A stretch of DNA of 14,557 nucleotides from Candidatus Neoanaerotignum tabaqchaliae (GCA_904420235.1 CAJFUS010000185.1:1-14557), one strand, 5' to 3'; positions 7,960 to 14,557 are shown, numbered from the stretch's first letter. Program-made: numbers and translations. The notes: generated by a model not told the origin, from the sequence alone.

Positions 7960-7986
7960 AAAAGCGTCCAATTTTTGGACGCTTTT
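7960..7986. terminator. Bidirectional intrinsic terminator
   Basis: A 12-bp perfect stem, AAAAGCGTCCAA (7960-7971) and TTGGACGCTTTT (7975-7986), has a TTT loop. The arms supply a T-run on both strands, so it can end the hydrogenase operon (plus) and the MFS remnant (minus). The rest of 7766-8047 shows no gene. Confidence 0.85.
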
Positions 7987-8047
7987 AGTTATGTAATTAA
8001 AATGGCTGATTTTGAATATTTTATTTAGAAATTATGAGACTTTTAGT

Positions 8048-8800
8048 TTAATCTGACTTTTCTCTAATCATATAGCTTATGGAAGAGGCTAAAATACAAA
8101 ATGCCGCGTCAATTATCCATATAGCATTGTAACTGCCGAAAGCGTCAAAACATATTCCTCCCAACCATGCCGAAAGGAAACTGCCAAACTGATGAACAAG
8201 GAAAGCTAAATTGAAAAGTATTGAAAGACCTCTTGGGCCAAAAAGTTCTCCGCATATTCCAGAAACGGGGGACACCGTTGAAGCACCAGTGAAACCAAGA
8301 AGAAGTACATATGCGGTTATAACCGGAACAGTTTTTGGCATTATAAAGAATAGTATTATCATAACTGTTCTTGAACCGTAAAGTGTTCAGAGAACATTTT
8401 TCATTTTAAATTTAGAACACATTATGCCAACTAAAAAAGCACCAATCATTGTGGCTACGCCATATACCGAAAATATAGCCGCTGTGGTATCGCTTGACAT
8501 GCCATAACTTGTTATTTGGGTTGGCAGGTGATTTGTTATAAGGGCCATGTGAAAACCACAGGTGAAAAAACCAAGCACAATAAATATATAGCTGCGGTTT
8601 TTAAAGGCTCTTTTAAACAAATCAGATATTCCGGCGTTTTCCGTTTTAGGCTTGACTGAGGTGTTTTTTTCTGTATTTTTGAGGCCGCATATAAAGAGCG
8701 TAGCCGGAACCATAAGCAGCGTTGGAACCGCTATTGTAAACATCCCAAGTGACAGTCCGCCTTTGCTTATAGACGAACTTATTATTGGCGTAAGAATTGA
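8048..8800 (-). pseudogene. MFS transporter remnant: N-terminal third missing and one in-frame stop
   Basis: About 250 codons of an MFS transporter can be read on the minus strand from the breakpoint near 8800 to TAA at 8048-8050. The start is lost: the frame opens abruptly inside a loop (VSILTPIISSSISKGGL) and a TAA lies just beyond at 8807-8809, so roughly the first 150 residues of a 400-residue family are gone. After MKNVL the frame meets TGA (complement of 8384-8386) and resumes with TLYGSRTVMI. MFS relatives generally have a small residue there, so a GGA-to-TGA change is the simplest reading. The remaining segment has about seven hydrophobic helices and the loop HQFGSFLSAWLGG. An internal ATG at 8743 could only give a fragment. 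The substrate is unknown. It is best treated as non-functional. Confidence 0.85.
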
Positions 8801-9124
8801 AACACATTAAGAAACCGCGACGGATATAATCTTGACGAGGCTGTTTTGGCGGCGTGCCCAACAAGGCTTAGGCCAATACTTATGACGGCTATGACAACAA
8901 TACTTGGGCAGTTCCCTCTTATTTTCTCAAACGGCTCAAACAGCGAGACAATGAAGGGCATGGGCCTTGTAATAGCCGGAGGACTTTCGGCCTCAACACT
9001 TCTTACACTTATAGTTGTGCCGCTTTTGTATATGATGTTTGATAGTGTTAACACAAAGGTAAGAAGGAAATTTAAGATAAAGCCTAAGCCAAACCCATAT
9101 GAGATTGAGAAGGAGTGCAGTTAA
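8801..9124 (+). pseudogene. RND efflux pump permease, C-terminal remnant
   Basis: The plus frame from 8801 to TAA at 9122-9124 encodes only the last hundred or so residues of an AcrB/HAE1-type RND permease, a family of about 1,000 residues. NTLRNRDGYNLDEAVLAA, RLRPILMTAMTTILGQFPL and STLLTLIVVPLLYMMFD are the conserved tail: the loop after helix 10, helix 11 and helix 12. A TGA at 8798-8800 closes the frame exactly where the homology ends. Only a TTG at 8846 could serve as a start and no ribosome site supports it. RND permeases export drugs or lipids with an adaptor protein, and no adaptor is present here. The fragment sits 29 bases upstream of a MarR gene, suggesting the original operon held pump and regulator. 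Confidence 0.88.
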
Positions 9125-9153
9125 GGCGGTGTTTTTTACTGGAGGCGAATTAA

Positions 9154-9552
9154 ATGGATATATGCTCAGTTATGCTGCTTTTAAAAAGCATAGAGGATAA
9201 ATTATCGGTTGATATAGGTTTTGAAAAAAGGTTCTCGTCACAGATAAATGTGCTTGTTTATATATTATTTTGTGGCAAAGACAGCATTGAGCAAAAGGCT
9301 ATTGAGGAAAAATTCAGCATTGATAAGGCCACTTTAACAAATATGCTTAATAGATTCGAGAAAAAAAGATATATAAAAAGAGAGATAGACGAGAGAGACA
9401 GAAGACATAGAATAATAAAGCTGGACAAATTTGGTGAGGAGGCGCGAGAAAAATTAATACTAAAAACTGATTTTATAAATAATGGACTTACGGAAAAGGA
9501 GTTTAAAAACTTTGAACATGTTATGATTAAAATATCAAAAGCCATGCTTTAA
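9154..9552 (+). CDS. MarR family transcriptional regulator
   Basis: The protein has 132 residues. The ATG at 9154 has GGAGG (9141-9145) 8 bases upstream. The central winged helix-turn-helix is readable: IEQKAIEEKFSIDKATLTNMLNRFEKKRYIKRE (helices 2-4) followed by the wing DERDRRHRIIKL with the family's D-x-R-x-x-R pattern. The flanking helices form the dimer interface. MarR proteins are dimeric repressors released by small aromatic or oxidising compounds and commonly control linked efflux pumps. Here the linked pump gene, the RND remnant 29 bases upstream, is destroyed, so the regulator may now be an orphan or control other loci. The protein itself shows no damage. No clear operator palindrome is visible immediately upstream, where the original promoter was probably lost with the pump's 5' end. 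Confidence 0.88.
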   Translation: MDICSVMLLLKSIEDKLSVDIGFEKRFSSQINVLVYILFCGKDSIEQKAIEEKFSIDKATLTNMLNRFEKKRYIKREIDERDRRHRIIKLDKFGEEAREKLILKTDFINNGLTEKEFKNFEHVMIKISKAML

Positions 9553-9566
9553 ATGTAAGTTCTATA

Positions 9567-9595
9567 ATAAAGGCCGGATTGTTTCCGGCCTTTAT
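9567..9595. terminator. Intrinsic terminator between the MarR and ZIP genes
   Basis: A 12-bp stem (9567-9578 with 9584-9595, core AAAGGCCGGA/TCCGGCCTTT) with loop TTGTT lies between the convergent MarR and ZIP genes. The U-tract is short and partly within the stem, but the arrangement works on both strands. Confidence 0.75.
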
Positions 9596-9640
9596 CTGTG
9601 CTTTGAAGACTATTTTTAGATTAAAAAAAGAATTAAAAAT

Positions 9641-10447
9641 TTATCCAAGGGCTACGTCAAGAACCATCATTATTAAAAATCCAACTATAATGCCTAACGT
9701 TCCTAAATGAGACTGACTGTCAGAATTGGCCTCTGGTATAAGCTCTTCAACAACAACATATATCATGGCGCCGGCGGCAAAAGCAAGAAGCCATGGCATA
9801 AGATTTTGAACTTGTGAGGCTACAAGCACTGTAAGTACGCCAAAAACCGGTTCTACAAAGCCGGAAAGACTGCCTAAAGCAAAAGATTTGGCGTTTGAAA
9901 GGCCTTCTTGATTAAGCGGCAGCGAAACAGCCGCTCCTTCGGGAAAATTTTGTATTCCTATACCTATTGCCAGTGCCAATGCCGTTGAGCAGGCGGATAT
10001 TTCACCCATGCTGTTGGCCGCCATGGCAAAAGACAAACCTACTGCCATTCCCTCCGGAATATTATGAAGTGTTACGGCAGTTATAAGCATTGTTGTTCGT
10101 TTGAGCTTTTTTGGAACATGCTTAAGATTGTCGTTTCCGTTGTTTGATATTTTATAAATGCGTGTTATAAGCCTATCCATAATGAAAAGAAAAAAAGCCC
10201 CGCCCATTAATCCAATTCCGGCTGGTATAAAGCCCAGCATTCCGCTTTGCCGCGCCTGTTCTATTGAAGGCATTAAAAGCGACCATACAGAGGCCGCAAG
10301 CATTATTCCGGCGGCAAAACCAAGAAATACTCTTTGTGTTGTGCTGTTGTCGGTTTTTCTTACAAAAAAAACAAGTCCGGCGCCGAGGGTTGTCATAAGA
10401 AATGTAAAGCCTGTTCCATACATTGCCCACATAACTGCTGTTTTCAT
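9641..10447 (-). CDS. ZIP family divalent metal transporter (GufA/ZupT-like)
   Basis: The protein has 268 residues from an ATG at 10447. An upstream in-frame GTG at 10462 is rejected because its codons contain the ribosome site GGGAGAGG. Eight hydrophobic segments are readable. The metal-site helices carry HNIPEG (residues 128-133) and IQNFPEG (165-171), the GufA-branch version of the ZIP binuclear site. FVEPVFG and VEELIPEA follow in the last helices. ZIP proteins move Zn2+, Fe2+ or Mn2+ into the cytoplasm. The metal cannot be read from the sequence. The cytoplasmic loop (residues 99-117) is Lys/Asn-rich with one His (H110), not the long His-rich loop of many ZIPs. It is divergent from the rRNA methyltransferase gene. 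A TATAAT (complement of 10474-10479) lies upstream, but the nearest TTGAAC is only 13 bases away, so the promoter is uncertain. Confidence 0.9.
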   Translation of the reverse strand: MKTAVMWAMYGTGFTFLMTTLGAGLVFFVRKTDNSTTQRVFLGFAAGIMLAASVWSLLMPSIEQARQSGMLGFIPAGIGLMGGAFFLFIMDRLITRIYKISNNGNDNLKHVPKKLKRTTMLITAVTLHNIPEGMAVGLSFAMAANSMGEISACSTALALAIGIGIQNFPEGAAVSLPLNQEGLSNAKSFALGSLSGFVEPVFGVLTVLVASQVQNLMPWLLAFAAGAMIYVVVEELIPEANSDSQSHLGTLGIIVGFLIMMVLDVALG

Positions 10448-10659
10448 TAAATCCTCTCCCACAAAAATATGCTATTATATAATATTTAAAATGTTCAATT
10501 TCGCTACAATGTTGAGAAGAGTGAAAAATATTTTGTCTTTGCGACGAAACATTGTTTTTAATTTTAAATAATGAATAGAAATTTTTTGTAATTAATTCTT
10601 TCGACGTTTAAGTGTTTTTATTATAAGTGAAAAGAACTGTGGGTATAAGGTTTAAAATG

Positions 10660-10688
10660 TTGATAGCCGGATTTTTTTGTGCTATCAT
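10660..10688 (+). promoter_or_regulatory. Sigma-A promoter for rlmD, overlapped by a dyad
   Basis: TTGATA (10660-10665) and TATCAT (10683-10688) are 17 bases apart, with the start codon 45 bases downstream. A perfect 7-bp inverted repeat, TGATAGC (10661-10667) and GCTATCA (10681-10687), covers both boxes. It may be an operator or may partly follow from the two box sequences being complementary. Confidence 0.65.
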
Positions 10689-10732
10689 TAATTGTTAAAA
10701 TGCTTATTTTTGATTTAAAAAGGGGAGTATTT

Positions 10733-12097
10733 ATGCCTAAAAGAAAAGACGTTATTAATGTTAAAATAGATGAACTGGATTTTCCAAATAAGGGAATTGG
10801 AAAATTTGAGGATTATAAGGTAATTGTAAAGGATGCTTTGCCGGAACAAGTGGTGTCCGCGAGAGTTGAGAAAAAGAAAAACGGACATATAGAGGCAAGG
10901 CTTATTGATGTTATAGAAAAGGCAGATTACGAAATTGAGCCTAAGTGCGGTCATTTTGATATATGCGGCGGCTGTTCCTATCAAAATATAAGCTTTGACA
11001 AGGAAAATGAGATAAAGAAAAATCAGGTTTTGAAGCTTATTTATAATGCTGGTATAAAAGATTTTGATTTTGATGGAATAGATATGCCCCAAAATCCGGA
11101 TGGGTATAGAAATAAATGCGAGTTTTCATTTGGAGATACTGAAAAAGGCGGTTCTCTTGCCCTTGGAATGCGGAAAAAACACAGCTATTACGAGGTTGTC
11201 AATCTTACGGACTGCCGTATTATAGACAACGACTATATAAGAATAATAAAATCGGCCGTTGAGTTTTTTAGAGAAAAAAATGTGCCTTTTTATCATAAGG
11301 GAACTCATGAAGGCCTTTTAAGGCATCTTGTTGTAAGAAAAGGTTTTTATACAGGGGAAATAATGATTAATCTTATAACAACTGACAATGTGTGTTTTAA
11401 GCCGGAGGAATTTGCTGAAAGAATGCTTATGATTAATACCGAGGGCAAGATATGCTCTATACTGCATACAATTAACAATTCCGTTGCTGATATTGTTAAA
11501 AGCGATAAAACGGAAGTTTTGTATGGAAGGGATTATTTTACCGATAGACTTTTTAATCTTGAGTTTAAGGTTACGGCATTTTCGTTTTTTCAAACAAACA
11601 CTGAAGGCGCTGAAATGATATATTCTGTCGTTAAGGAGTATGCCGGAGATACAGACAACAAAACTGTTTTTGACCTTTACTGCGGAACTGGAACAATAGC
11701 CCAGATTATGGCTCCGCAAAGTAAAAATGTGATTGGAATTGAGCTTGTTGAGGAGGCTGTTGAAGCGGCAAAAGAAAATGCTGAAAGGAATAATATAAAA
11801 AACTGCCAGTTTATAGCCGGAGACGTGCTTAAAAAAGTTGACGAGCTTGATATTAAGCCAGATGTTATAATTGTTGACCCTCCAAGGGAAGGCATACACC
11901 CTAAGGCCATAAATAAAATTATCAATTTTGGAGCGGAAAAAATTGTTTATGTTTCATGCAAACCTTCATCGCTGGCGAAAGACTTGATTGTTTTTGAGGA
12001 GAACGGATATAAAACCGTAAGGGCAAAATGTGTAAATCAGTTTTGCGGAACAAGACATGTGGAGACTATAGTGTTGCTGCAAAGGAAAAACTTGTAG
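10733..12097 (+). CDS. rlmD: 23S rRNA (uracil-5-)-methyltransferase, RlmD/RumA (RlmCD) type
   Basis: The protein has 454 residues from the ATG at 10733, preceded by GGGGAG (10722-10727). The in-frame GTG at 10679 lies inside the promoter and is rejected. Residues 5-62 form a TRAM RNA-binding domain. C72, C78, C81 (CGHFDICGGC) and C161 match the 4Fe-4S ligands of RumA. SAM binding is at FDLYCGTGT (313-321). IIVDPPREG precedes the catalytic loop VSCKPSS, in which C409 is the nucleophile that attacks uracil C6. The end CGTRHVETIVLL is the family signature with the general-base Glu. The enzyme makes m5U in 23S rRNA. Firmicute members can modify both U747 and U1939, which sequence alone does not settle here. 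The gene is monocistronic and divergent from the ZIP gene. Confidence 0.93.
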   Translation: MPKRKDVINVKIDELDFPNKGIGKFEDYKVIVKDALPEQVVSARVEKKKNGHIEARLIDVIEKADYEIEPKCGHFDICGGCSYQNISFDKENEIKKNQVLKLIYNAGIKDFDFDGIDMPQNPDGYRNKCEFSFGDTEKGGSLALGMRKKHSYYEVVNLTDCRIIDNDYIRIIKSAVEFFREKNVPFYHKGTHEGLLRHLVVRKGFYTGEIMINLITTDNVCFKPEEFAERMLMINTEGKICSILHTINNSVADIVKSDKTEVLYGRDYFTDRLFNLEFKVTAFSFFQTNTEGAEMIYSVVKEYAGDTDNKTVFDLYCGTGTIAQIMAPQSKNVIGIELVEEAVEAAKENAERNNIKNCQFIAGDVLKKVDELDIKPDVIIVDPPREGIHPKAINKIINFGAEKIVYVSCKPSSLAKDLIVFEENGYKTVRAKCVNQFCGTRHVETIVLLQRKNL

Positions 12098-12179
12098 AAA
12101 TCCTTAATTTTAAACACTTTTCACGTTTGTGACCTTTAAAACAGAGTATTATAAATTACATAATAATCATGTTGAGGGC

Positions 12180-12209
12180 CATATCACCGTTTCAGCGGTT
12201 ATTGATATG
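12180..12209. other. Imperfect hairpin/dyad in the spacer after rlmD
   Basis: CATATCA (12180-12186) pairs with TGATATG (12203-12209), and inside it ACCG (12186-12189) pairs with CGGT (12196-12199), leaving a TAT bulge. No T-run follows on either side, so it is not a normal terminator. The spacer 12098-12388 holds no ORF. Confidence 0.4.
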
Positions 12210-12240
12210 AAAAGTGGAACACAAGAAATTATTTTTACTA

Positions 12241-12261
12241 TTGACATTTGTGTTGCACAAA
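12241..12261. promoter_or_regulatory. TTGACA box abutting a TTTGTG-TTG-CACAAA dyad
   Basis: A consensus -35, TTGACA (12241-12246), is followed directly by a 6-bp inverted repeat (12247-12252 and 12256-12261). There is no good -10 17 bases from TTGACA. TGATATAAA at 12271-12279 is an extended -10 that pairs better with TTGCAC (12253-12258). The dyad could be an operator for the lipoprotein gene downstream. Confidence 0.35.
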
Positions 12262-12343
12262 GGTGTATGCTGATATAAAATTTTGTAAAAAACTACGACA
12301 TTTTTTCAAATTCTATGTCTTTAGAAATAGTAATAGCTGATGC

Positions 12344-12352
12344 TGCTATAAT
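12344..12352 (+). promoter_or_regulatory. Extended -10 promoter for the lipoprotein/beta-lactamase cluster
   Basis: TGCTATAAT is a perfect extended -10 element 37 bases before the ATG at 12389. The -35 region (GAAATA) is weak. This is the best-placed promoter for the frameshifted lipoprotein gene and probably for the genes behind it. Confidence 0.5.
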
Positions 12353-12388
12353 TTAGAATTATGGCATCAAGAAAGGTTGTGTGATACG

Positions 12389-13199
12389 ATGCAAAAAACT
12401 ACTTCTATTTTGTTAGGATTAATGCTAATAGCGTCCTTTTCTCTTACAGGATGCCAGTTGGCAACGGAAACTAAAGCCAACATGAATAGATGTTGTTTCA
12501 AGTGCAGTAGAGCTAAATTCAGCCAAAAGTGAAGAAAATATATCCGCAGATAATAATGAGAACGCTAATGAGATTGAGACCATTTCCAGCACAGCAACAG
12601 AAACGAATGTTTCTAAAACAGGAAATGAAGTTGAAGTAAGGCAATCCGAGCAAAATACAGATGACTTAAAAATTACTGCTGAAGGCGTTCCTTTTGAAGT
12701 TAGATTAGCCGACAACGGACAGTACAGATATGAATATGATAAAGAAGAATATGCTGTTGAAACTGCTGCAAATGATTCAACTTTTGAAATAAGTGTAACT
12801 GACATCAGACCGGAGATTGATAGTGGAACCAATGTTGTGGTCTACGTTCCTAATCAAAGCTATACTCTTATTACAGGTATTTTTGAAGGAAGTTCACTAA
12901 TGCTGCCTGAAATCAATGCGGATATTAACATAACAAGCAATGCCAGTTCGGTGGTGCTCAGCCTTCCGTCAGACTACAATAAGACGTTAAATTTCACAGG
13001 AAATGCAAGTTCATGTTCGCTGTCTATGAATAATATTAATGATTTTGCTGTAAATGCAAAAATTTCAACTTCGGCCGTTTCGGTTCCGGAAGGTTGGCCT
13101 GTGTATAATATGATTAGCTCAAATTATAATTATACAAGCGGAGATGGCACAGCAAAAATAAATATTGATGTTACAGGCAGTTCATTTATTTTTGAATAG
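12389..13199 (+). pseudogene. Beta-strand-rich lipoprotein with a frameshift (possibly DUF4097-like)
   Basis: ATG at 12389 begins a lipoprotein signal peptide (MQKTTSILLGLMLIASFSLTGC) whose lipobox LTGC sets the lipidated Cys at residue 22. This frame ends at TGA 12530-12532. The coding pattern continues in the next frame: from 12486 it reads a Ser/Glu/Asn-rich linker (IDVVSSAVELNSAK) and then a domain ending in TAA/TAG near 13199. The frame change must lie between 12486 and 12530 and equals one extra base or two missing bases. The C-terminal half (ITSNASSVVLSLPSDYN, LNFTGNASSCSLSM, INIDVTGSSFIFE) alternates short beta strands and turns, resembling DUF4097-type beta-repeat proteins. This family call is tentative. 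The only starts in the second frame are GTG at 12837 and ATG at 12900, both inside the domain. It could be a true pseudogene or a base-call error. Confidence 0.65.
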
Positions 13200-13233
13200 G
13201 AAAAAATAATATACTACTATAATAAAGGAATTT

Positions 13234-13251
13234 ATGAGAGCGGAAAAATGA
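13234..13251 (+). CDS. Possible five-codon leader ORF overlapping the beta-lactamase start
   Basis: ATG AGA GCG GAA AAA TGA (MRAEK) follows AAAGGAA, and its stop overlaps the beta-lactamase start in an ATGA. The beta-lactamase ATG itself has only a weak ribosome site (GAGCGG), so the short ORF might deliver ribosomes to it by coupling. It may also be accidental. Confidence 0.25.
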   Translation: MRAEK

Positions 13252-14204
13252 CAACTAAAACAAAGAGAAACTATGTATTAATAATGATGTGTGTACTACT
13301 TGTATGTGTTGTTATGTTAACGGGCTGTGCTAACAATTATAGTTCAGAAGAGGAACAAGAAATCGCAGCAACTGAGGCAGTCGACGATTCTGTGGAGGAG
13401 GAACCGGATAATTCTTCTGAAATAATAGAAGTAGTGCCGGAAATGGTAGAAGCAGATTGGTCAAGCTATTTTAATGGACTGAATGGTACAGCCGTTATTT
13501 ATGATGCCGCAAGTCAAAAATATACAATTTATAACCGTGATATTGCTGTTGCAAGAAGTTCTCCATGTTCCACGTTTAAAATTATTTCTTCCTTAATTGC
13601 GTTAGAAAATGGGATTATTGAACCGGAGAACTCCACTCGTAAATGGAGCGGCGAAATATTTTGGAATGAGGATTGGAACAGAGATATTGATTTCTATGAG
13701 GCTTTTCGCACTTCCTGCGTATGGTATTACAGGCAGGTGGTTGATGATATTGGAAAAGATTTAATGCAAAAAGAATTAAACAGGCTCCAATATGGCAATT
13801 GCGATATTTCAGATTGGGAAGGACAATTAAATACAAACAACAGTAACAGAGCCTTAAACGGCTTTTGGATTGAATCCTCTTTAATGATTTCTCCAAAAGA
13901 ACAGGTTGAAGTTATGGAGCGTATTTTTGGGAAAGGCTCGGATTATTCAGAAGAAACTCAAAATGAATTAAAGCAGGTTATGCTGATGCCGGAGATTGAC
14001 GGCACCGATATTTCTATATATGGAAAAACAGGAATGGGAAAATCCAATGGTATTGTTGTTGATTCATGGTTTACAGGGTTTGCGGAAAGCAAAACAGGAG
14101 ACATATATTTTTGTGTACGTCTTGGAAGAACTGATGGTATGAATGTATCAAGTTCATTGGCAAAAGAAATAGCGATTAAAGTTGCATCGGATTATTGTGC
14201 TTAG
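13248..14204 (+). CDS. Class D beta-lactamase (OXA-like), membrane lipoprotein form
   Basis: The protein has 318 residues. A lipoprotein signal (residues 1-27, lipobox LTGC, lipidated C27) is followed by an acidic Glu/Asp/Ser linker (28-70) and then a complete serine beta-lactamase domain. Motifs are STFK (108-111, nucleophile S108 and K111, the Lys usually carbamylated in class D), SCV (156-158), YGN (182-184), FWIESSLMIS (206-215, with the Trp that stabilises carbamyl-Lys) and KTG (260-262). Class D enzymes open beta-lactam rings. Gram-positive homologues such as the C. difficile CDD enzymes are likewise membrane-bound. It lacks the zinc protease and transmembrane part of BlaR1, so it is an enzyme, not a sensor. 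No blaI/blaR1 is nearby. The spectrum cannot be predicted from the sequence. It follows the frameshifted lipoprotein by 48 bases and probably shares a transcript. Confidence 0.92.
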   Translation: MTTKTKRNYVLIMMCVLLVCVVMLTGCANNYSSEEEQEIAATEAVDDSVEEEPDNSSEIIEVVPEMVEADWSSYFNGLNGTAVIYDAASQKYTIYNRDIAVARSSPCSTFKIISSLIALENGIIEPENSTRKWSGEIFWNEDWNRDIDFYEAFRTSCVWYYRQVVDDIGKDLMQKELNRLQYGNCDISDWEGQLNTNNSNRALNGFWIESSLMISPKEQVEVMERIFGKGSDYSEETQNELKQVMLMPEIDGTDISIYGKTGMGKSNGIVVDSWFTGFAESKTGDIYFCVRLGRTDGMNVSSSLAKEIAIKVASDYCA

Positions 14205-14245
14205 TAATTTTTACAATTTAAAATTGACTTATTGAAGGTGATAAA

Positions 14246-14557
14246 ATGAAACTAAAAAAATTGATTAGTGCCGTTATATTGTCGGCGATTTCAATAATGG
14301 CAGTTTCAGGCTGCTCGGCTAATCAAAATGAACAATCCGGCGGCAGTGTGGAAAGTGCTCATGAACAAAGCTATGCGGCCGATGAGCAAAACGAAAATAA
14401 TGAGGAAATTGCCTCTGACAACGAAAAAATGAATATAGTTATGCTTAAAGGACCAACGGCCATAGGAGCTGCAAGTCTTATGGAAAAAAGCGACAACGGA
14501 AACGCTGTTGGAAACTATAATTTTACAATAGAAACGTCTCCGGACACAGTTGTTGGA
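14246..14557 (+). CDS. ABC transporter substrate-binding lipoprotein, N-terminal part (runs off the right edge)
   Basis: ATG at 14246 has AAGGTG five bases upstream. The 104 codons present encode a lipoprotein signal peptide with lipobox VSGC (C23), then a Gln/Asn/Glu-rich linker, and the start of a folded domain: MNIVMLKGPTAIGAASLME followed by NYNFTIETSPDTVVG. That VxxLKGPTxIGxxxLM beginning is typical of clostridial substrate-binding proteins of the nitrate/sulfonate/thiamine-precursor type, which are usually followed by permease and ATPase genes. The ligand cannot be told from this piece. It lies 41 bases after the beta-lactamase with no terminator between, so the two may be co-transcribed. 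The permease and ATPase would be expected beyond the window edge. Confidence 0.8.
   Translation, partial: MKLKKLISAVILSAISIMAVSGCSANQNEQSGGSVESAHEQSYAADEQNENNEEIASDNEKMNIVMLKGPTAIGAASLMEKSDNGNAVGNYNFTIETSPDTVVG

Noticed and set aside
8782..9054. Minus-strand ORF of 90 codons across the MFS/RND junction
   Set aside because: It is the shadow of the RND remnant, whose plus-frame residues match the family. The minus frame has no family resemblance.
11318..11899. Minus-strand ORF of 193 codons inside the rRNA methyltransferase gene
   Set aside because: The plus frame holds all RumA motifs through this interval, so the reverse frame is a by-product of codon choice.
12425..12832. Minus-strand ORF of 135 codons opposite the frameshifted lipoprotein
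   Set aside because: It is Ser/Leu-rich antisense of the Glu/Ser/Asn linker. The sense strand has the signal peptide, lipobox and continuing coding pattern.
13248..14204. Reading the beta-lactamase as a BlaR1-type sensor or a penicillin-binding protein
   Set aside because: There is no M56 peptidase or multi-helix N-terminal region, and the YGN, SxV and FW motifs with the short length fit a class D enzyme better.

Overview
The window looks like chromosomal DNA of a low-G+C, strictly anaerobic, fermentative member of the Clostridia. Indications are strong AGGAGG-type ribosome binding sites, sigma-A-like promoters, heavy use of ATA, AGA and AAA codons, an [FeFe]-hydrogenase, several small flavin nitroreductases and Gram-positive-style lipoproteins. 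I see no rRNA, tRNA, CRISPR array, integrase or insertion sequence.

Layout, left to right. (1) 1-863, minus: the N-terminal part of a MATE-family exporter that runs off the left edge, with a clear promoter. (2) 1017-3723, plus: two unrelated-looking nitroreductase-fold proteins and a class I SAM methyltransferase, separated by long AT-rich spacers with hairpins. (3) 4164-7765, plus: a tightly coupled two-gene hydrogenase operon. The first gene fuses a NuoF-type 4Fe-4S domain to a GltD/NfnB-like FAD and NAD(P)H-binding module. The second is a five-cluster CpI-type [FeFe]-hydrogenase. Together they suggest an NADPH-linked soluble hydrogenase. (4) 8048-9124: two broken efflux genes. An MFS transporter (minus) and an RND pump (plus) have both lost their N-terminal parts and meet at one breakpoint near 8800. 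The MFS remnant also has an in-frame stop. A MarR regulator (9154-9552) lies just downstream of the RND remnant. (5) 9641-10447, minus: a ZIP metal transporter of the GufA type. (6) 10733-12097, plus: an RlmD/RumA-type 23S rRNA uracil methyltransferase. (7) 12389-14557, plus: three successive lipoprotein genes. They are a frameshifted beta-strand-rich lipoprotein, a lipobox-carrying class D beta-lactamase with all catalytic motifs, and the start of an ABC-transporter substrate-binding lipoprotein.

The hydrogenase pair is the clearest working system: reduced ferredoxin or an internal Fe-S chain, NADPH and protons could be linked through FAD in subunit 1 and the H-cluster in subunit 2. The most unusual structural event is the head-to-head fusion of two efflux-gene 3' halves at 8800/8801, which predicts a reciprocal junction elsewhere or a deletion/inversion scar. 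I found no convincing wholly novel system. The less explained items are the nested dyads between genes, an operator-like palindrome before the hydrogenase operon, a dyad covering both promoter boxes of the rRNA methyltransferase gene, and a five-codon ORF overlapping the beta-lactamase start.
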